A stretch of DNA of 43,169 bases from NCBI RefSeq assembly GCF_003947455.1, contig NZ_QHJH01000053.1, positions 1 through 43,169 of the forward strand, written 5' to 3'. This document shows, piece by piece, positions 22,648 to 31,815 of the stretch. How positions within the stretch are numbered: position 1 is the stretch's first letter; each line of letters opens with the position of its first letter. The notes beneath the pieces were generated by a model. It saw nothing but the letters and a program-made list of their open reading frames with translations. It had not been told where the DNA came from and made no database searches. A program made the translations under genes and the position numbers. The stretch is from Streptomyces sp. WAC 04229 (lineage in GTDB: Bacteria > Actinomycetota > Actinomycetes > Streptomycetales > Streptomycetaceae).

Positions 22648-23919
22648 TCACTTGGAGAAGTCCGGCACCAGCTTGGCGATCGCGGCCTCCGCGTCGCCCA
22701 GCCCCTCGTCCAGGGACTTCTTGCCGCCGGCGATCTGCGGGAGCTGCTCGTCCAGCGGCGCCCAGAGGGAGCCGTACTCCGGCAGCGCCGGGCGCGGCTG
22801 GGCGGCGGGCAGGACCGTCTGGTAGCCGGCGATGCCCGGGTCGGCCTTGACCTTGTCGGTGTAGGCGTCGTCGCGGGTCGGCAGCGTGGAGTTCTTCAGG
22901 GCGATGGTCTCCTGGGACTTCGCCGAGGTCATGAACTTCACGAGCTTCAGCGACGCCTCCTGGTGCGCCTTGTCCGAACCGGCGTAGACCGACAGGTTGT
23001 GGCCGCCGGTCGGGGCGCCCGCCTTGCCGGTGGAGCCGGCCGGGACGGTGGCGATGCCGAGGTTGTTCTTGTCCTTGAACGCCGAGCCCTTGTAGAAGTT
23101 GGTGATCTCCCACGGGCCCTGGACGATCGAGGCGACCTTGCCGCTGACGAACGCCTCCTGGATGTGGGCGTAGGCGTCGGCGGTGGTGTCGGCCTTGTGC
23201 AGGCCCTTGCCGTCGAACAGGCCCAGCCAGGTGCCGTACGCCTTCTTCGCCTCGGGCGAGTTGACGGTGACCTTCTTGCCCTCGGCGTCGACGGTGTCGG
23301 TGCCCTCGCCGAACAGGAACGGCTGGCCGTAGTAGCCGGCGGTGGAACCCCAGAAGCCGTCGGCGCCGGTCTTGTCCTTGATGGTGGCGGCGGCCTTCTT
23401 CAGGTCGTCCCAGGTCTTGGGGGCCTCGACGCCGGCCTTCTCGAACAGTTCCTTGTTGTAGACGAAGGCGAGGGTGTCGGTGACCAGCGGGACGCCGTAG
23501 GTCTTGCCCTCGTACTTGGCCTGCTCGATCAGGTTGGGCTGGAACTTGTCCTGCTCGGCGAGGGCCTCGGTGCCGTCCAGCGGCAGGAAGAAGCCCTTCT
23601 TGGCGAAGGCGGGCGTCCAGCCGACCTCGGAGCGCAGCACGTCGGGGGCACCCTTGGAACCGGCGGCGGTGTCGAACTTGTTCTGCGCCTGGTCGAAGGG
23701 GACGTTGACGAAGTCGACCTTGATGTCCTTGTTGGCGGCCTCGAACTCCTCGACCAGCGCCTTGTAGGTCGGCGCCTCGTTGGTCGCGTTCGAGGTGTCC
23801 CAGTAGGTGATGGTGACCGGTCCGCCGGACTCGCTGTCGCTGTCGCCGTCCCCGCCGCACGCCGTCGCCGCCAGGGCGAGGGACGCCACCAGCGCGGTGG
23901 CCGCTATGCCACGCCGCAT
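22648..23919 (-). CDS. malE: Maltose/maltodextrin-binding lipoprotein MalE
   Basis: 423 residues. Signal peptide with lipobox ATAC and lipidated Cys21. The mature protein starts with an acidic DGDSDSES linker, then TITYWDTSNATNEAPTYK, the N-terminal lobe of an SBP_bac_1 (CUT1) solute-binding protein. FVYNKELFEKAG, VQGPWEITNF and GGHNLSVYAGS are further family motifs. It captures maltose/maltodextrin at the outer membrane face and delivers it to MalFG. AAGGAG precedes the ATG. The promoter region carries a MalR-type dyad and malR is divergent. Confidence 0.95.
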   Translation of the reverse strand: MRRGIAATALVASLALAATACGGDGDSDSESGGPVTITYWDTSNATNEAPTYKALVEEFEAANKDIKVDFVNVPFDQAQNKFDTAAGSKGAPDVLRSEVGWTPAFAKKGFFLPLDGTEALAEQDKFQPNLIEQAKYEGKTYGVPLVTDTLAFVYNKELFEKAGVEAPKTWDDLKKAAATIKDKTGADGFWGSTAGYYGQPFLFGEGTDTVDAEGKKVTVNSPEAKKAYGTWLGLFDGKGLHKADTTADAYAHIQEAFVSGKVASIVQGPWEITNFYKGSAFKDKNNLGIATVPAGSTGKAGAPTGGHNLSVYAGSDKAHQEASLKLVKFMTSAKSQETIALKNSTLPTRDDAYTDKVKADPGIAGYQTVLPAAQPRPALPEYGSLWAPLDEQLPQIAGGKKSLDEGLGDAEAAIAKLVPDFSK

Positions 23920-24050
23920 GAGTTCTCCTTGAGGGTGAAAGCCCGTGTGGTGCAGGGTGCGGGCCCGTCCGCCGCTCCTGCCGCTGCCGACCGCGTCGTT
24001 GCTGCCGTCGGGCGACGTGAACGTAACAGCGTTGTAAGCGCGGCGAAAGG

Positions 24051-24073
24051 TCTTGCAGCAAAAAAGTGCAAGA
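24051..24073. promoter_or_regulatory. MalR-type operator in front of malE
   Basis: A perfect 7-bp inverted repeat, TCTTGCA and TGCAAGA, is separated by 9 A-rich bases. It is ~130 bases upstream of malE and between the divergent malE and malR genes. MalR is known in Streptomyces to repress malE in response to maltose; this is the likely site. Confidence 0.8.
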
Positions 24074-24158
24074 CATCTCCGAAGTTATCCGGGCGTGACC
24101 TCTTGGCGACCACCGTGAGACGCTTGTTTACAGGGGCCGAGCGGTATCCGGCCGGTTG

Positions 24159-24181
24159 TGCAAGACTCTGCAAGCTCTTGC
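24159..24181. promoter_or_regulatory. GCAAG repeats upstream of malR (autoregulatory site)
   Basis: Two direct TGCAAG copies (24159-24164 and 24169-24174) are followed by an inverted CTTGC (24177-24181), ending 23 bases before the malR start. The same half site occurs at malE, so autoregulation by MalR is likely. Confidence 0.65.
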
Positions 24182-24204
24182 CGCCACTTTCTCGAGGGAG
24201 CGCG

Positions 24205-25332
24205 ATGACGCAGCAGCCCGCGCCGGGCCGTCCAACAGGCCGTCCACGGCGTCCGATCGGTGGGCAAGGCGGCGGCCGACAGGTACAGTCCACCCCTGTG
24301 ACCACACGGCTTGCCGACATCGCCGCCCAGGCGGGGGTGAGCGAAGCGACGGTCAGCCGGGTCCTCAACGGAAAACCGGGCGTCGCCGCCACCACCCGCC
24401 AGTCCGTACTCGCCGCCCTGGACGTCCTGGGCTACGAACGCCCCGTGCGGCTGCGTCAGCGCAGCGAGGGCCTGGTGGGCCTGATCACCCCGGAGCTGGA
24501 GAACCCGATATTCCCGGCGCTGGCCCAGGTCATCGGCCAGGCGCTGACCCGCCAGGGGTACACGCCGGTCCTCGCCACCCAGACCCCGGGCGGCTCCACG
24601 GAGGACGAGCTGACCGAGATGCTGGTCGACCGCGGGGTGGCCGGCATCATCTACGTCTCCGGACTGCACGCCGACACCACCGCCGACATGCAGCGCTACG
24701 AACGGCTGCGCGCCCAGGGCGTGCCCTTCGTCCTCGTCGACGGCTTCTCGTCGAAGGTGCAGGCGCCGTTCATCTCCCCGGACGACCGGGCCGCGATGAG
24801 CCTCGCGGTCACGCACCTCGTCTCGCTCGGCCACACCCGGATCGGGCTGGCCCTGGGGCCGAAGCGGTTCGTGCCCGTGCAGCGCAAGATCGAGGGCTTC
24901 GTCCGCACCGTCCAGGACCAGCTGAACCTCGGTGCGGACATCGTGGAGAAGGAACTCGTCCAGCACTCGCTGTACACCCTGGAGGGCGGCCAGGCGGCGG
25001 CCACCGCGCTCATCGCCCGTGACTGCACGGCGGTGGTCTGCGCGAGCGACATGATGGCGCTCGGCGCGATACGGGCGGCCCGGCAGCAGGGGCTCGACGT
25101 ACCCAAGGACATCTCGGTCGTCGGCTTCGACGACTCGCCGCTGATCGCCTTCACCGACCCGCCGCTGACGACCGTCCGCAAGCCGGTCCCCGCGATGGGG
25201 CAGGCGGCCGTGCGCACGCTGCTGGAGGAGATCGCCGGGACGCCCGCGCCGCACAGCGAGTTCGTGTTCATGCCGGAGCTGGTCGTCCGCGGCTCCACGG
25301 CTTCCGCTCCGGGCGAGCGCAACCGCTCCTGA
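24205..25332 (+). CDS. malR: MalR, LacI-family repressor of maltose genes
   Basis: 375 residues as called. The LacI HTH is RLADIAAQAGVSEATVSRVL, followed by the hinge region and a periplasmic-binding-like sugar domain (GLVGLITPELENPIFPALAQ, GVAGIIYVSG, DISVVGFDDSPL). It represses malEFG and probably aglA, amylase and pullulanase; maltodextrins relieve it. Two starts are possible: ATG 24205 with a GAGGGAG ribosome site, adding a 31-residue Pro/Gly-rich extension, or GTG 24298 (344 residues), which begins right at the HTH and fits the usual family length but has no ribosome site. Confidence 0.92.
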   Translation: MTQQPAPGRPTGRPRRPIGGQGGGRQVQSTPVTTRLADIAAQAGVSEATVSRVLNGKPGVAATTRQSVLAALDVLGYERPVRLRQRSEGLVGLITPELENPIFPALAQVIGQALTRQGYTPVLATQTPGGSTEDELTEMLVDRGVAGIIYVSGLHADTTADMQRYERLRAQGVPFVLVDGFSSKVQAPFISPDDRAAMSLAVTHLVSLGHTRIGLALGPKRFVPVQRKIEGFVRTVQDQLNLGADIVEKELVQHSLYTLEGGQAAATALIARDCTAVVCASDMMALGAIRAARQQGLDVPKDISVVGFDDSPLIAFTDPPLTTVRKPVPAMGQAAVRTLLEEIAGTPAPHSEFVFMPELVVRGSTASAPGERNRS

Positions 25333-25412
25333 CGTCCGCCCTCCGCGCGGCGGATGCGGGCCACAGCGGACGGGGGGATGATCGGTGGAAGATGTCTTTT
25401 CTGGCAGACTCC

Positions 25413-26273
25413 ATGCCTATGGGTGACGCGACCGTGAGGACTCCGGAACGCCGCGCAGAGGCCGTTCCGCACCCCGTCACTGAGGGGACGGGGCAGGGGC
25501 TCCTGCGCCGGCTCCGTGCGCCGCGCCGGCCCCGTCTGTGGTTCGAGATCCTGCTGATCGCGGTGAGTTACTGGACGTACTCCCTGATCCGCAACGCGGT
25601 GCCGGAACAGCGGTCGCAGGCGTTGCGCAACGCCGACTGGATCTGGCGGGTGGAGCAGCAACTGGGCGTCGCCGTGGAGGAGTCGGTGAACCACGCCGTG
25701 AACTCGGTGACTTGGCTCATCATCGGGATGAACTACTACTACGCCACGTTGCACTTCGTGGTGACCCTCGGTGTGCTGGTGTGGCTGTACCGCAGCCATC
25801 CCGGTCGCTACGCCGCGACCCGTCTCGTCCTCTTCGCGACCACGGGCGTGGCCCTGGTCGGTTACTACCTGTATCCCCTCGCCCCGCCCCGTCTGATGAA
25901 CGGCGGCCGGTTCATCGACACCGTCATGGTCCACCAGACGTGGGGGTCGATGGCGTCCGGTGACCTGAAGAACATGTCCAACCAGTACGCGGCGATGCCC
26001 TCGATGCACATCGGGTGGTCCGTCTGGTGCGGACTGACGATCTTCGCACTGGCGTCCGTGCCGTGGGTGAAGGTGCTGGGGCTGCTGTACCCGGCGCTGA
26101 CGCTGGTGGTGATCGTGGCGACCGCCAACCACTTCTGGCTGGACGCGGTGGGGGGCGTGCTGTGCCTGGCGTTCGGCTACCTGGTGGCGGCGGCCTGGTA
26201 CGGCAGCCTGCCGTACGCGCTGCCGCGGGTGGCGGCGGCACGGAAGCGGGCGTGGTTGCCCACGCGGGCGTGA
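25413..26273 (+). CDS. PAP2-superfamily membrane phosphatase/phosphotransferase
   Basis: About 286 residues with ~6 membrane helices. PAP2 motifs are present in the inositolphosphotransferase-like (PAP2_3) arrangement: YLYPLAPPRLM, AAMPSMHIGWSVW (the PSxH motif) and TANHFWLDAVGG (distal His/Asp). It acts on a lipid phosphate or phosphoinositol at the membrane; substrate unknown. Start is uncertain: ATGs at 25392, 25413 and 25419 all lack a well-spaced ribosome site. It is convergent with glnE. Confidence 0.85.
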   Translation: MPMGDATVRTPERRAEAVPHPVTEGTGQGLLRRLRAPRRPRLWFEILLIAVSYWTYSLIRNAVPEQRSQALRNADWIWRVEQQLGVAVEESVNHAVNSVTWLIIGMNYYYATLHFVVTLGVLVWLYRSHPGRYAATRLVLFATTGVALVGYYLYPLAPPRLMNGGRFIDTVMVHQTWGSMASGDLKNMSNQYAAMPSMHIGWSVWCGLTIFALASVPWVKVLGLLYPALTLVVIVATANHFWLDAVGGVLCLAFGYLVAAAWYGSLPYALPRVAAARKRAWLPTRA

Positions 26274-26297
26274 CCGCCAGGCATCACGCGCCCGGCA

Positions 26298-29291
26298 TCA
26301 CGCGTAGAACAGCTCCTCCACCACCGCGCGTGCCCTGCGCGCCGTGCGCCGGTACTCGTCCAGCATGTCGCCCGCGTGGCCCGGGCCGTGGCCGAGGTAG
26401 CGGCCGACCGCGGCCAGCTCGCGCGGGTCGGTGGGGAACGTGTCGCCGGCCCGGCCGCGGACCAGCATCACGGCGTTGCGCACCCGCGTCGCCAGCACCC
26501 ACGCCTCGTCCAGGATCCCGGCCTGCTCCGCCGGGATGAGCCCGGCGCCGGACGCGGCGGCCAGCGCGGCGCGCGTCCGGGTGGTGCGCAGCCCGGCCTC
26601 GGTGTGGCCGTGCCGCAACTGGACCAGCTGCACGGTCCACTCCACGTCGGAGAGCCCGCCCGGCCCCAGTTTGGCGTGCAGCTTGGGGTCCGCGCCGCGC
26701 GGCAGCCGCTCGGACTCCATCCGGGCCTTGAGCCGCCGGATCTCCCGTACGTCCTCCTCGCCGAGCCCGTCCGCCGGGTACCGCAGCGGGTCGACCAGCT
26801 CGGTGAACCGCCGCCCCAGGTCGGCGTCGCCGGCCACGAACTCGGCCCGCAGCAGCGCGTGCCGCTCCCACACCAGCGACCAGCGCCGGTAGTACGCCTC
26901 GTACGACTTCAGCGTCCGCACCAGCGGCCCGGACTTGCCCTCGGGCCGCAGGTCGGCGTCGATCAGCAGCGGCGGGTCGGCGCTCGGCACCTGGAGCAGG
27001 CGGCGCAGCTCGGCGACGACCTTGTTGGCCGCGTCCCCGGCCTCCCGCTCGTCCACGCCCTCGCGGGGCTCGTGCACGAACAGCACGTCCGCGTCCGAGC
27101 CGTAGCCCAGCTCGTGGCCGCCGAACCGGCCCATGCCGATGATCGCGAACCGGGTCGGCAGCGTGTCGCCCCACCCCTCCCGCACGACCGCCCGCAGCGT
27201 CCCCGCCAGCGTCGCCGCCGTCAGGTCGGAGACCGCGTCGCCCACCAGGTCCACCAGGGCGCCCTGGTCGGCCTCGACGGGCTGCGCCTCGGTGCCGTAG
27301 GAGCCGACGATGTCCGCGGCGGCCGTACGGAACAGCTCCCTGCGCCGCACCCCGCGGGCCGCGGTGACCGCCTGTTCGCCTCCGTCGGCGCGCCGGACCG
27401 CGGCCAGTATCTCCTGCTCGAGCTGGGGGCGCCCGCGCGGCGCCAGGCCGCCGGTCGCACCGTCTCCGAGCAGCGCGACCGCCTCGGGGGCCCGCATCAG
27501 CAGGTCGGGGGCGAGCCGGCCGGCGGAGAGCACGCGGGCGAGGTTCTCGGCGGCCGCGCCCTCGTCCCGCAGCAGCCTGAGGTACCACGGGGTCTTGCCG
27601 AGCGCGTCGGAGACCTTGCGGAAGTTGAGCAGGCCCGCGTCCGGGTCGGCGGAGTCCGCGAACCAGCCGAGGAGTACGGGCAGCAGCGTGCGCTGGATGG
27701 CCGCCTTGCGGGTGACCCCGGACGCCAGCGCCTCCAGGTGCCGCAGCGCGGCGGCCGGGTCGGCGTACCCGAGGGCGACCATGCGTTCGCGGGCCGCCTC
27801 GGGGCTGAGCCGGGCCTCGCCGGGCGCGAGCTGGGCGACGGCGTCGAGCAGCGGCCGGTAGAACAGCTTCTCGTGCAGCCGCCGCACCACGGAGGCGTGC
27901 CGCTTCCAGGCGCGCTGCAACCCGGCCACCGGGTCGGTGCGCAGGCCCAGGGAGCGGCCCAGGCGGCGCAGGTCGGCCGGGTCCTCGGGCACCAGGTGGG
28001 TGCGCCGCAGGCGGTGCAGCTGGATGCGGTGCTCCATGGAGCGCAGGAAGCGGTACGCCTCGTCGAGCTGGGCGGCGTCCGCGCGCCCCACGTACCCGCC
28101 CGCGGCGAGCGCCTCCAGGGCGTCCAGCGTCGTACCGCTGTGCAGGGAGGTGTCGGACCGCCCGTGCACCAGCTGGAGCAGCTGCACGGCGAACTCGACG
28201 TCCCGCAGGCCGCCGGGGCCGAGCTTGAGCTGGCGGTCCACCTCGGCGGCGGGGATGTTCTCCACCACCCGGCGGCGCATCTTCTGCACGTCGGCGACGA
28301 AGTTCTCGCGGTCGGCGACCTGCCACACCAGGGGCTGGAGGGCGGCCACGTACTCGGCGCCGAGGCCCGGGTCGCCGGCCACCGGGCGGGCCTTGAGCAG
28401 CGCCTGGAACTCCCAGGTCTTGGCCCACCGCTGGTAGTAGGCGACGTGGCTGCTGAGGGTGCGCACCAGCGGCCCGTTGCGGCCCTCGGGGCGCAGGTTG
28501 GCGTCGACGGGCCAGATGGAGCCCTCGACGGTCGTCTCGGAGCAGATCCGCATCATGTGCGAGGCCAGCGAGGTCGCGGCCCGCAGCGCCTTGGTCTCGT
28601 CGGCGTCGCCGACCGCCTCGCCCACGAAGATGACGTCCACGTCGGAGACGTAGTTCAGTTCGTGACCGCCGCACTTGCCCATCGCGATCACGGCCAGCCG
28701 GCACAGCGCGGCGTCCCCGGGCGCGGCCTCCTCGGCGATGGCCAGGGCGGCGCGCAGGGTGGCGGTGGCGAGGTCGGCCAGCTCGGCGGCGGTCTCGGCG
28801 AGGTCGATGGTGCCGCACACGTCGCGGGCGGCGATGGAGAGCAGGCAGCGCCGGTAGGCGACGCGCAGCGCGACGGGGTCGGTGGCCTCGGCCAGGCCGC
28901 GTTCGAACTCCTCGACTCCGGGGTGCAGGTCGCGGGGTTCGTAGGTGACCAGGGCCTGCCAGTCGCCGGCGTGCCGGGCCAGGTGGTCGGCGAGGGCCTC
29001 GGAGGCGCCGAGCACACCGAGCAGCCGGTCGCGCAGCGGCTTGGCCGCCACCAGGGTGTCCAGCAGCTCCCGGCGGGCGGTGGGGTCGGGCTGCGCCTCC
29101 AGGAGCCGGACCAGGCCGTGCAGGGCGAGGTCGGGGTCGGCGGTGGCGCCCAGTGCCTCGAGGAGTACGGGGTCGGAGCGGACCTCGGCCAGCTCGGCGC
29201 CGTCCAGCAGCTCCTCGGCGGCCGAGGGATCGGTGAAGCCGTGCCGCAGCAGCCGTGTGAAGGTACTGCTCCTGCGCCCCGGCGCCGTCAT
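26298..29291 (-). CDS. glnE: Bifunctional glutamine synthetase adenylyltransferase/deadenylase GlnE
   Basis: 997 residues with the duplicated architecture of GlnE. The N-terminal adenylyl-removing half has the nucleotidyltransferase motif HELNYVSDVDVIFVGE and LGPGGLRDVEFAVQLLQLVH. The C-terminal adenylylating half has HELGYGSDADVLFVHE and LGPGGLSDVEWTVQLVQLRH. Each is followed by a helical GlnD/PII-uridylyl-like domain. It adds AMP to, or removes it from, the conserved Tyr of GSI (GlnA) according to nitrogen status. AGGAGG lies 5 bases before the ATG at 29291. Its location close to glnA2 is conserved in streptomycetes. Confidence 0.96.
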   Translation of the reverse strand: MTAPGRRSSTFTRLLRHGFTDPSAAEELLDGAELAEVRSDPVLLEALGATADPDLALHGLVRLLEAQPDPTARRELLDTLVAAKPLRDRLLGVLGASEALADHLARHAGDWQALVTYEPRDLHPGVEEFERGLAEATDPVALRVAYRRCLLSIAARDVCGTIDLAETAAELADLATATLRAALAIAEEAAPGDAALCRLAVIAMGKCGGHELNYVSDVDVIFVGEAVGDADETKALRAATSLASHMMRICSETTVEGSIWPVDANLRPEGRNGPLVRTLSSHVAYYQRWAKTWEFQALLKARPVAGDPGLGAEYVAALQPLVWQVADRENFVADVQKMRRRVVENIPAAEVDRQLKLGPGGLRDVEFAVQLLQLVHGRSDTSLHSGTTLDALEALAAGGYVGRADAAQLDEAYRFLRSMEHRIQLHRLRRTHLVPEDPADLRRLGRSLGLRTDPVAGLQRAWKRHASVVRRLHEKLFYRPLLDAVAQLAPGEARLSPEAARERMVALGYADPAAALRHLEALASGVTRKAAIQRTLLPVLLGWFADSADPDAGLLNFRKVSDALGKTPWYLRLLRDEGAAAENLARVLSAGRLAPDLLMRAPEAVALLGDGATGGLAPRGRPQLEQEILAAVRRADGGEQAVTAARGVRRRELFRTAAADIVGSYGTEAQPVEADQGALVDLVGDAVSDLTAATLAGTLRAVVREGWGDTLPTRFAIIGMGRFGGHELGYGSDADVLFVHEPREGVDEREAGDAANKVVAELRRLLQVPSADPPLLIDADLRPEGKSGPLVRTLKSYEAYYRRWSLVWERHALLRAEFVAGDADLGRRFTELVDPLRYPADGLGEEDVREIRRLKARMESERLPRGADPKLHAKLGPGGLSDVEWTVQLVQLRHGHTEAGLRTTRTRAALAAASGAGLIPAEQAGILDEAWVLATRVRNAVMLVRGRAGDTFPTDPRELAAVGRYLGHGPGHAGDMLDEYRRTARRARAVVEELFYA

Positions 29292-29499
29292 CTCGGCCTC
29301 CTGTCGGACCTGTGGGATGGACTTGTGGGATGGACCTGGGGGACATGTGGGATCAAGGTCGTACGGCCGAGCGTAACCGGGGATCGCCCGCGGGGCACCG
29401 AACGGGCGGCGCCCCGGGCGGGAAGCCGCTAGCTTGTTGGACACCGCGGCCGGCGCCGAGGCCGGCACGGATGCCGCAGGAAGCCGAAGGAGTCATGCC

Positions 29500-29946
29500 A
29501 TGGACTTCACCCTCGAGGTCGTTCCGCTGCCCGTGAGTGACATCGACCGGGCCCGGGACTTCTACCGGGACAAGGTCGGCTTCCACGTCGACATCGACCA
29601 GGAGGTCATGCCAGGGATGCGCATCGTCCAGCTGACGCCCCCGGGCTCCGGCTGCTCGATCGCCCTCGGTGACGCCATCTGGGACATGGCGCAGGGGCAG
29701 ACCCGGCCGGAGCCCGGTTCGTACCAGGGCCTCCAGCTGTGCGTCGCCGACATCAAGGCGGCCCACGCGGAGCTGTCCGGGCGCGGCCTGGAGGTCTCCG
29801 AGCCGGTGCAGTACGCGCCGGACGACGGCGCGACCTTCATGTACTTCAAGGACCCGGACGGAAACGGCTGGGCGGTCCAGGAGTACCGGCGCCGGGTGGC
29901 GGAGCCGCTGCACAAGGTCCTCGCGGACCAGCGGCCCCAGGGCTGA
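29500..29946 (+). CDS. Glyoxalase/VOC-superfamily protein
   Basis: 148 residues with two beta-alpha-beta-beta-beta VOC modules: EVVPLPVSDIDRARDFYRDK at the start, and LQLCVADIKAAHAELSGRG with YFKDPDGNGWAVQEY at the end. The last segment carries the usual metal-ligand Glu. It probably binds a divalent metal and modifies or binds a small molecule; the substrate is unknown. AAGGAG lies 7 bases before the ATG. It is divergent from glnE and convergent with nadE, 19 bases away. Confidence 0.88.
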   Translation: MDFTLEVVPLPVSDIDRARDFYRDKVGFHVDIDQEVMPGMRIVQLTPPGSGCSIALGDAIWDMAQGQTRPEPGSYQGLQLCVADIKAAHAELSGRGLEVSEPVQYAPDDGATFMYFKDPDGNGWAVQEYRRRVAEPLHKVLADQRPQG

Positions 29947-29965
29947 CCCCTGCCGTGCCGCCGTC

Positions 29966-31720
29966 TCAGCCGGTCTCCCGCCAGCGGTTGGTGACCGGCA
30001 GGCGGCGGTCCTTGCCGAAGCCCTTGGCCGAGATCTTGGTCCCCGGCGGGTACTGCCGCCGCTTGTACTCGGCGGTGTCCACCATGCGCAGCGTCCGCGT
30101 CACCAGGTCGCGGTCGAACCCGGCGGCGACGATCTCGTCCGCGCCCCGGTCCCGGTCGACGTACAGCTCGAGGACGGCGTCCAGCACGGGGTAGTCCGGC
30201 AGCGAGTCCGTGTCGACCTGGCCGGGGCGCAGCTCCGCGCTGGGCGGCTTGGTGATCGAGTTCTCCGGGATCGGCGGGGTCTGCCCGCGGGCTCCGGCCG
30301 CGCGGTTGCGCCATTCGGCGAGGCGGAAGACCGACGTCTTGTACACGTCCTTGATGGGCCCGTACGCGCCCACCGAGTCGCCGTACAGCGTCGAGTAGCC
30401 CACCGCCAGTTCCGACTTGTTGCCGGGCGCCAGCACCAGGTGGCCCTCCTGGTTGGAGAGCGCCATGAGCAGCGTGCCGCGCAGCCGGGACTGGAGGTTC
30501 TCCTCGGCCAGGCCGGTCAGTCCCAGCGCACCCATGTAGGCGTCGAACATGGGCGCGATCGCGACGGTCCGGTAGTGCAGGCCGGTGCGCCGCGCCAGCT
30601 CGGCGGCGTCGTCCTTGGAGTGCTCGGAGGAGTACCTGGACGGCATCGACACGCCGTACACGTGCTCGGCGCCCAGCGCGTCGCAGGCGATCGCCGCGAC
30701 CAGCGCGGAGTCGATGCCGCCGGACAGGCCGATCAGCACGGAGCGGAAGCCGTTCTTGGTGACGTACGCGCGCAGTCCGGCCACCAGCGCCGAGTAGACC
30801 TCCTCGTCGTCGTCCAGCGGCTCGGCGCGGCCGCCGGACAGCGGGGTCCCGTCGGCCGGTACCGGGTCCTCGGACAGCACGACCCGCTCGATGCGCAGAC
30901 CGTCGTCCACCACGCCGGCGGGCGCCTCCGGCTCGGCGGCCGGCAGGTCGAGGTCCAGGACCACGCACTCCTCGGTGAACTGCGGGGCGCGGGCCACGAC
31001 CGCCCCGTCCCGGTCGACGACGATCGAGTCGCCGTCGAAGACCAGTTCGTCCTGCCCGCCGGTCATGGCGAGGTAGGCGGTGGTGCACCCGGCCTCCTGG
31101 GCGCGCTTGCGCACCAGCTCCAGCCGGGTGTCGTCCTTGTCGCGCTCGTACGGGGAGGCGTTGACGGAGAGCAGCAGTCCGGCGCGTGCCGAGCGGGCGG
31201 CGGGCACCCGGCCGCCGTCCTGCCACAGGTCCTCGCAGATGGCCAGCGCCACGTCGACGCCGCGCACCCGGACCACGGGCATGGTGTCGCCGGGGACGAA
31301 GTAGCGGAACTCGTCGAAGACGCCGTAGTTGGGCAGGTGGTGCTTGGCGAAGGCGAGCGCCACCTCGCCGCCGTACAGCACGGCCGCCGCGTTCTGCGGG
31401 GCGCCGGCCGGCTGGCCGTACTTCGGCTGGGCGGTCGCCGAGCGGTCCAGGTAGCCGACGACCACCGGAAGGCCACCGAGGCCCTCCTCGGCGAGGCGCG
31501 CCGCGAGGGCGCGCAGGGCGGTGCGGGACGCCTCCACGAACGACGACCTGAGGGCCAGGTCCTCCACGGGATACCCGGTGAGCATCATCTCGGGGAACGC
31601 CACCAGATGGGCTCCCCGGTCGGCGGAGTGCCGGGTCCAGCGCAGGACCGCCTCCGCGTTCGCGTCGAGGTCGCCGACGGTGGAGTCGATCTGGTTCAGG
31701 GCGAGTCGTAGTCGAGGCAC
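29966..31720 (-). CDS. nadE: Glutamine-dependent NAD+ synthetase NadE
   Basis: 584 residues with two domains. The N-terminal nitrilase-like glutaminase holds Glu in FPEMMLTGYP, Lys in AKHHLPNYGVFDE and Cys in LAICEDLWQDGG. The C-terminal ATP-pyrophosphatase synthetase has the P-loop LIGLSGGIDSALVA, then GVSMPSRYSSEHSKDDA and APGNKSELAVGYSTLYGD. It converts deamido-NAD to NAD+ using glutamine-derived ammonia. The GTG at 31720 was chosen because the nitrilase fold begins directly after it (PRLRLALNQID); upstream frame is compositionally unlike protein. Confidence 0.95.
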   Translation of the reverse strand: MPRLRLALNQIDSTVGDLDANAEAVLRWTRHSADRGAHLVAFPEMMLTGYPVEDLALRSSFVEASRTALRALAARLAEEGLGGLPVVVGYLDRSATAQPKYGQPAGAPQNAAAVLYGGEVALAFAKHHLPNYGVFDEFRYFVPGDTMPVVRVRGVDVALAICEDLWQDGGRVPAARSARAGLLLSVNASPYERDKDDTRLELVRKRAQEAGCTTAYLAMTGGQDELVFDGDSIVVDRDGAVVARAPQFTEECVVLDLDLPAAEPEAPAGVVDDGLRIERVVLSEDPVPADGTPLSGGRAEPLDDDEEVYSALVAGLRAYVTKNGFRSVLIGLSGGIDSALVAAIACDALGAEHVYGVSMPSRYSSEHSKDDAAELARRTGLHYRTVAIAPMFDAYMGALGLTGLAEENLQSRLRGTLLMALSNQEGHLVLAPGNKSELAVGYSTLYGDSVGAYGPIKDVYKTSVFRLAEWRNRAAGARGQTPPIPENSITKPPSAELRPGQVDTDSLPDYPVLDAVLELYVDRDRGADEIVAAGFDRDLVTRTLRMVDTAEYKRRQYPPGTKISAKGFGKDRRLPVTNRWRETG

Positions 31721-31815
31721 CCGGCCAGTGTAATCGTCAGAACGACACAATGGGGTGACGTATCGGTGTCCGGCGCATGTCCGGGGCTTCGCGCTCGTGT
31801 CCCGGGGCCTCGCGC

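Noticed and set aside
26274..26297. Short direct repeat GGCATCACGCG between the PAP2 gene and glnE
   Set aside because: Two imperfect copies in a 24-base convergent gap, too little to call an element.
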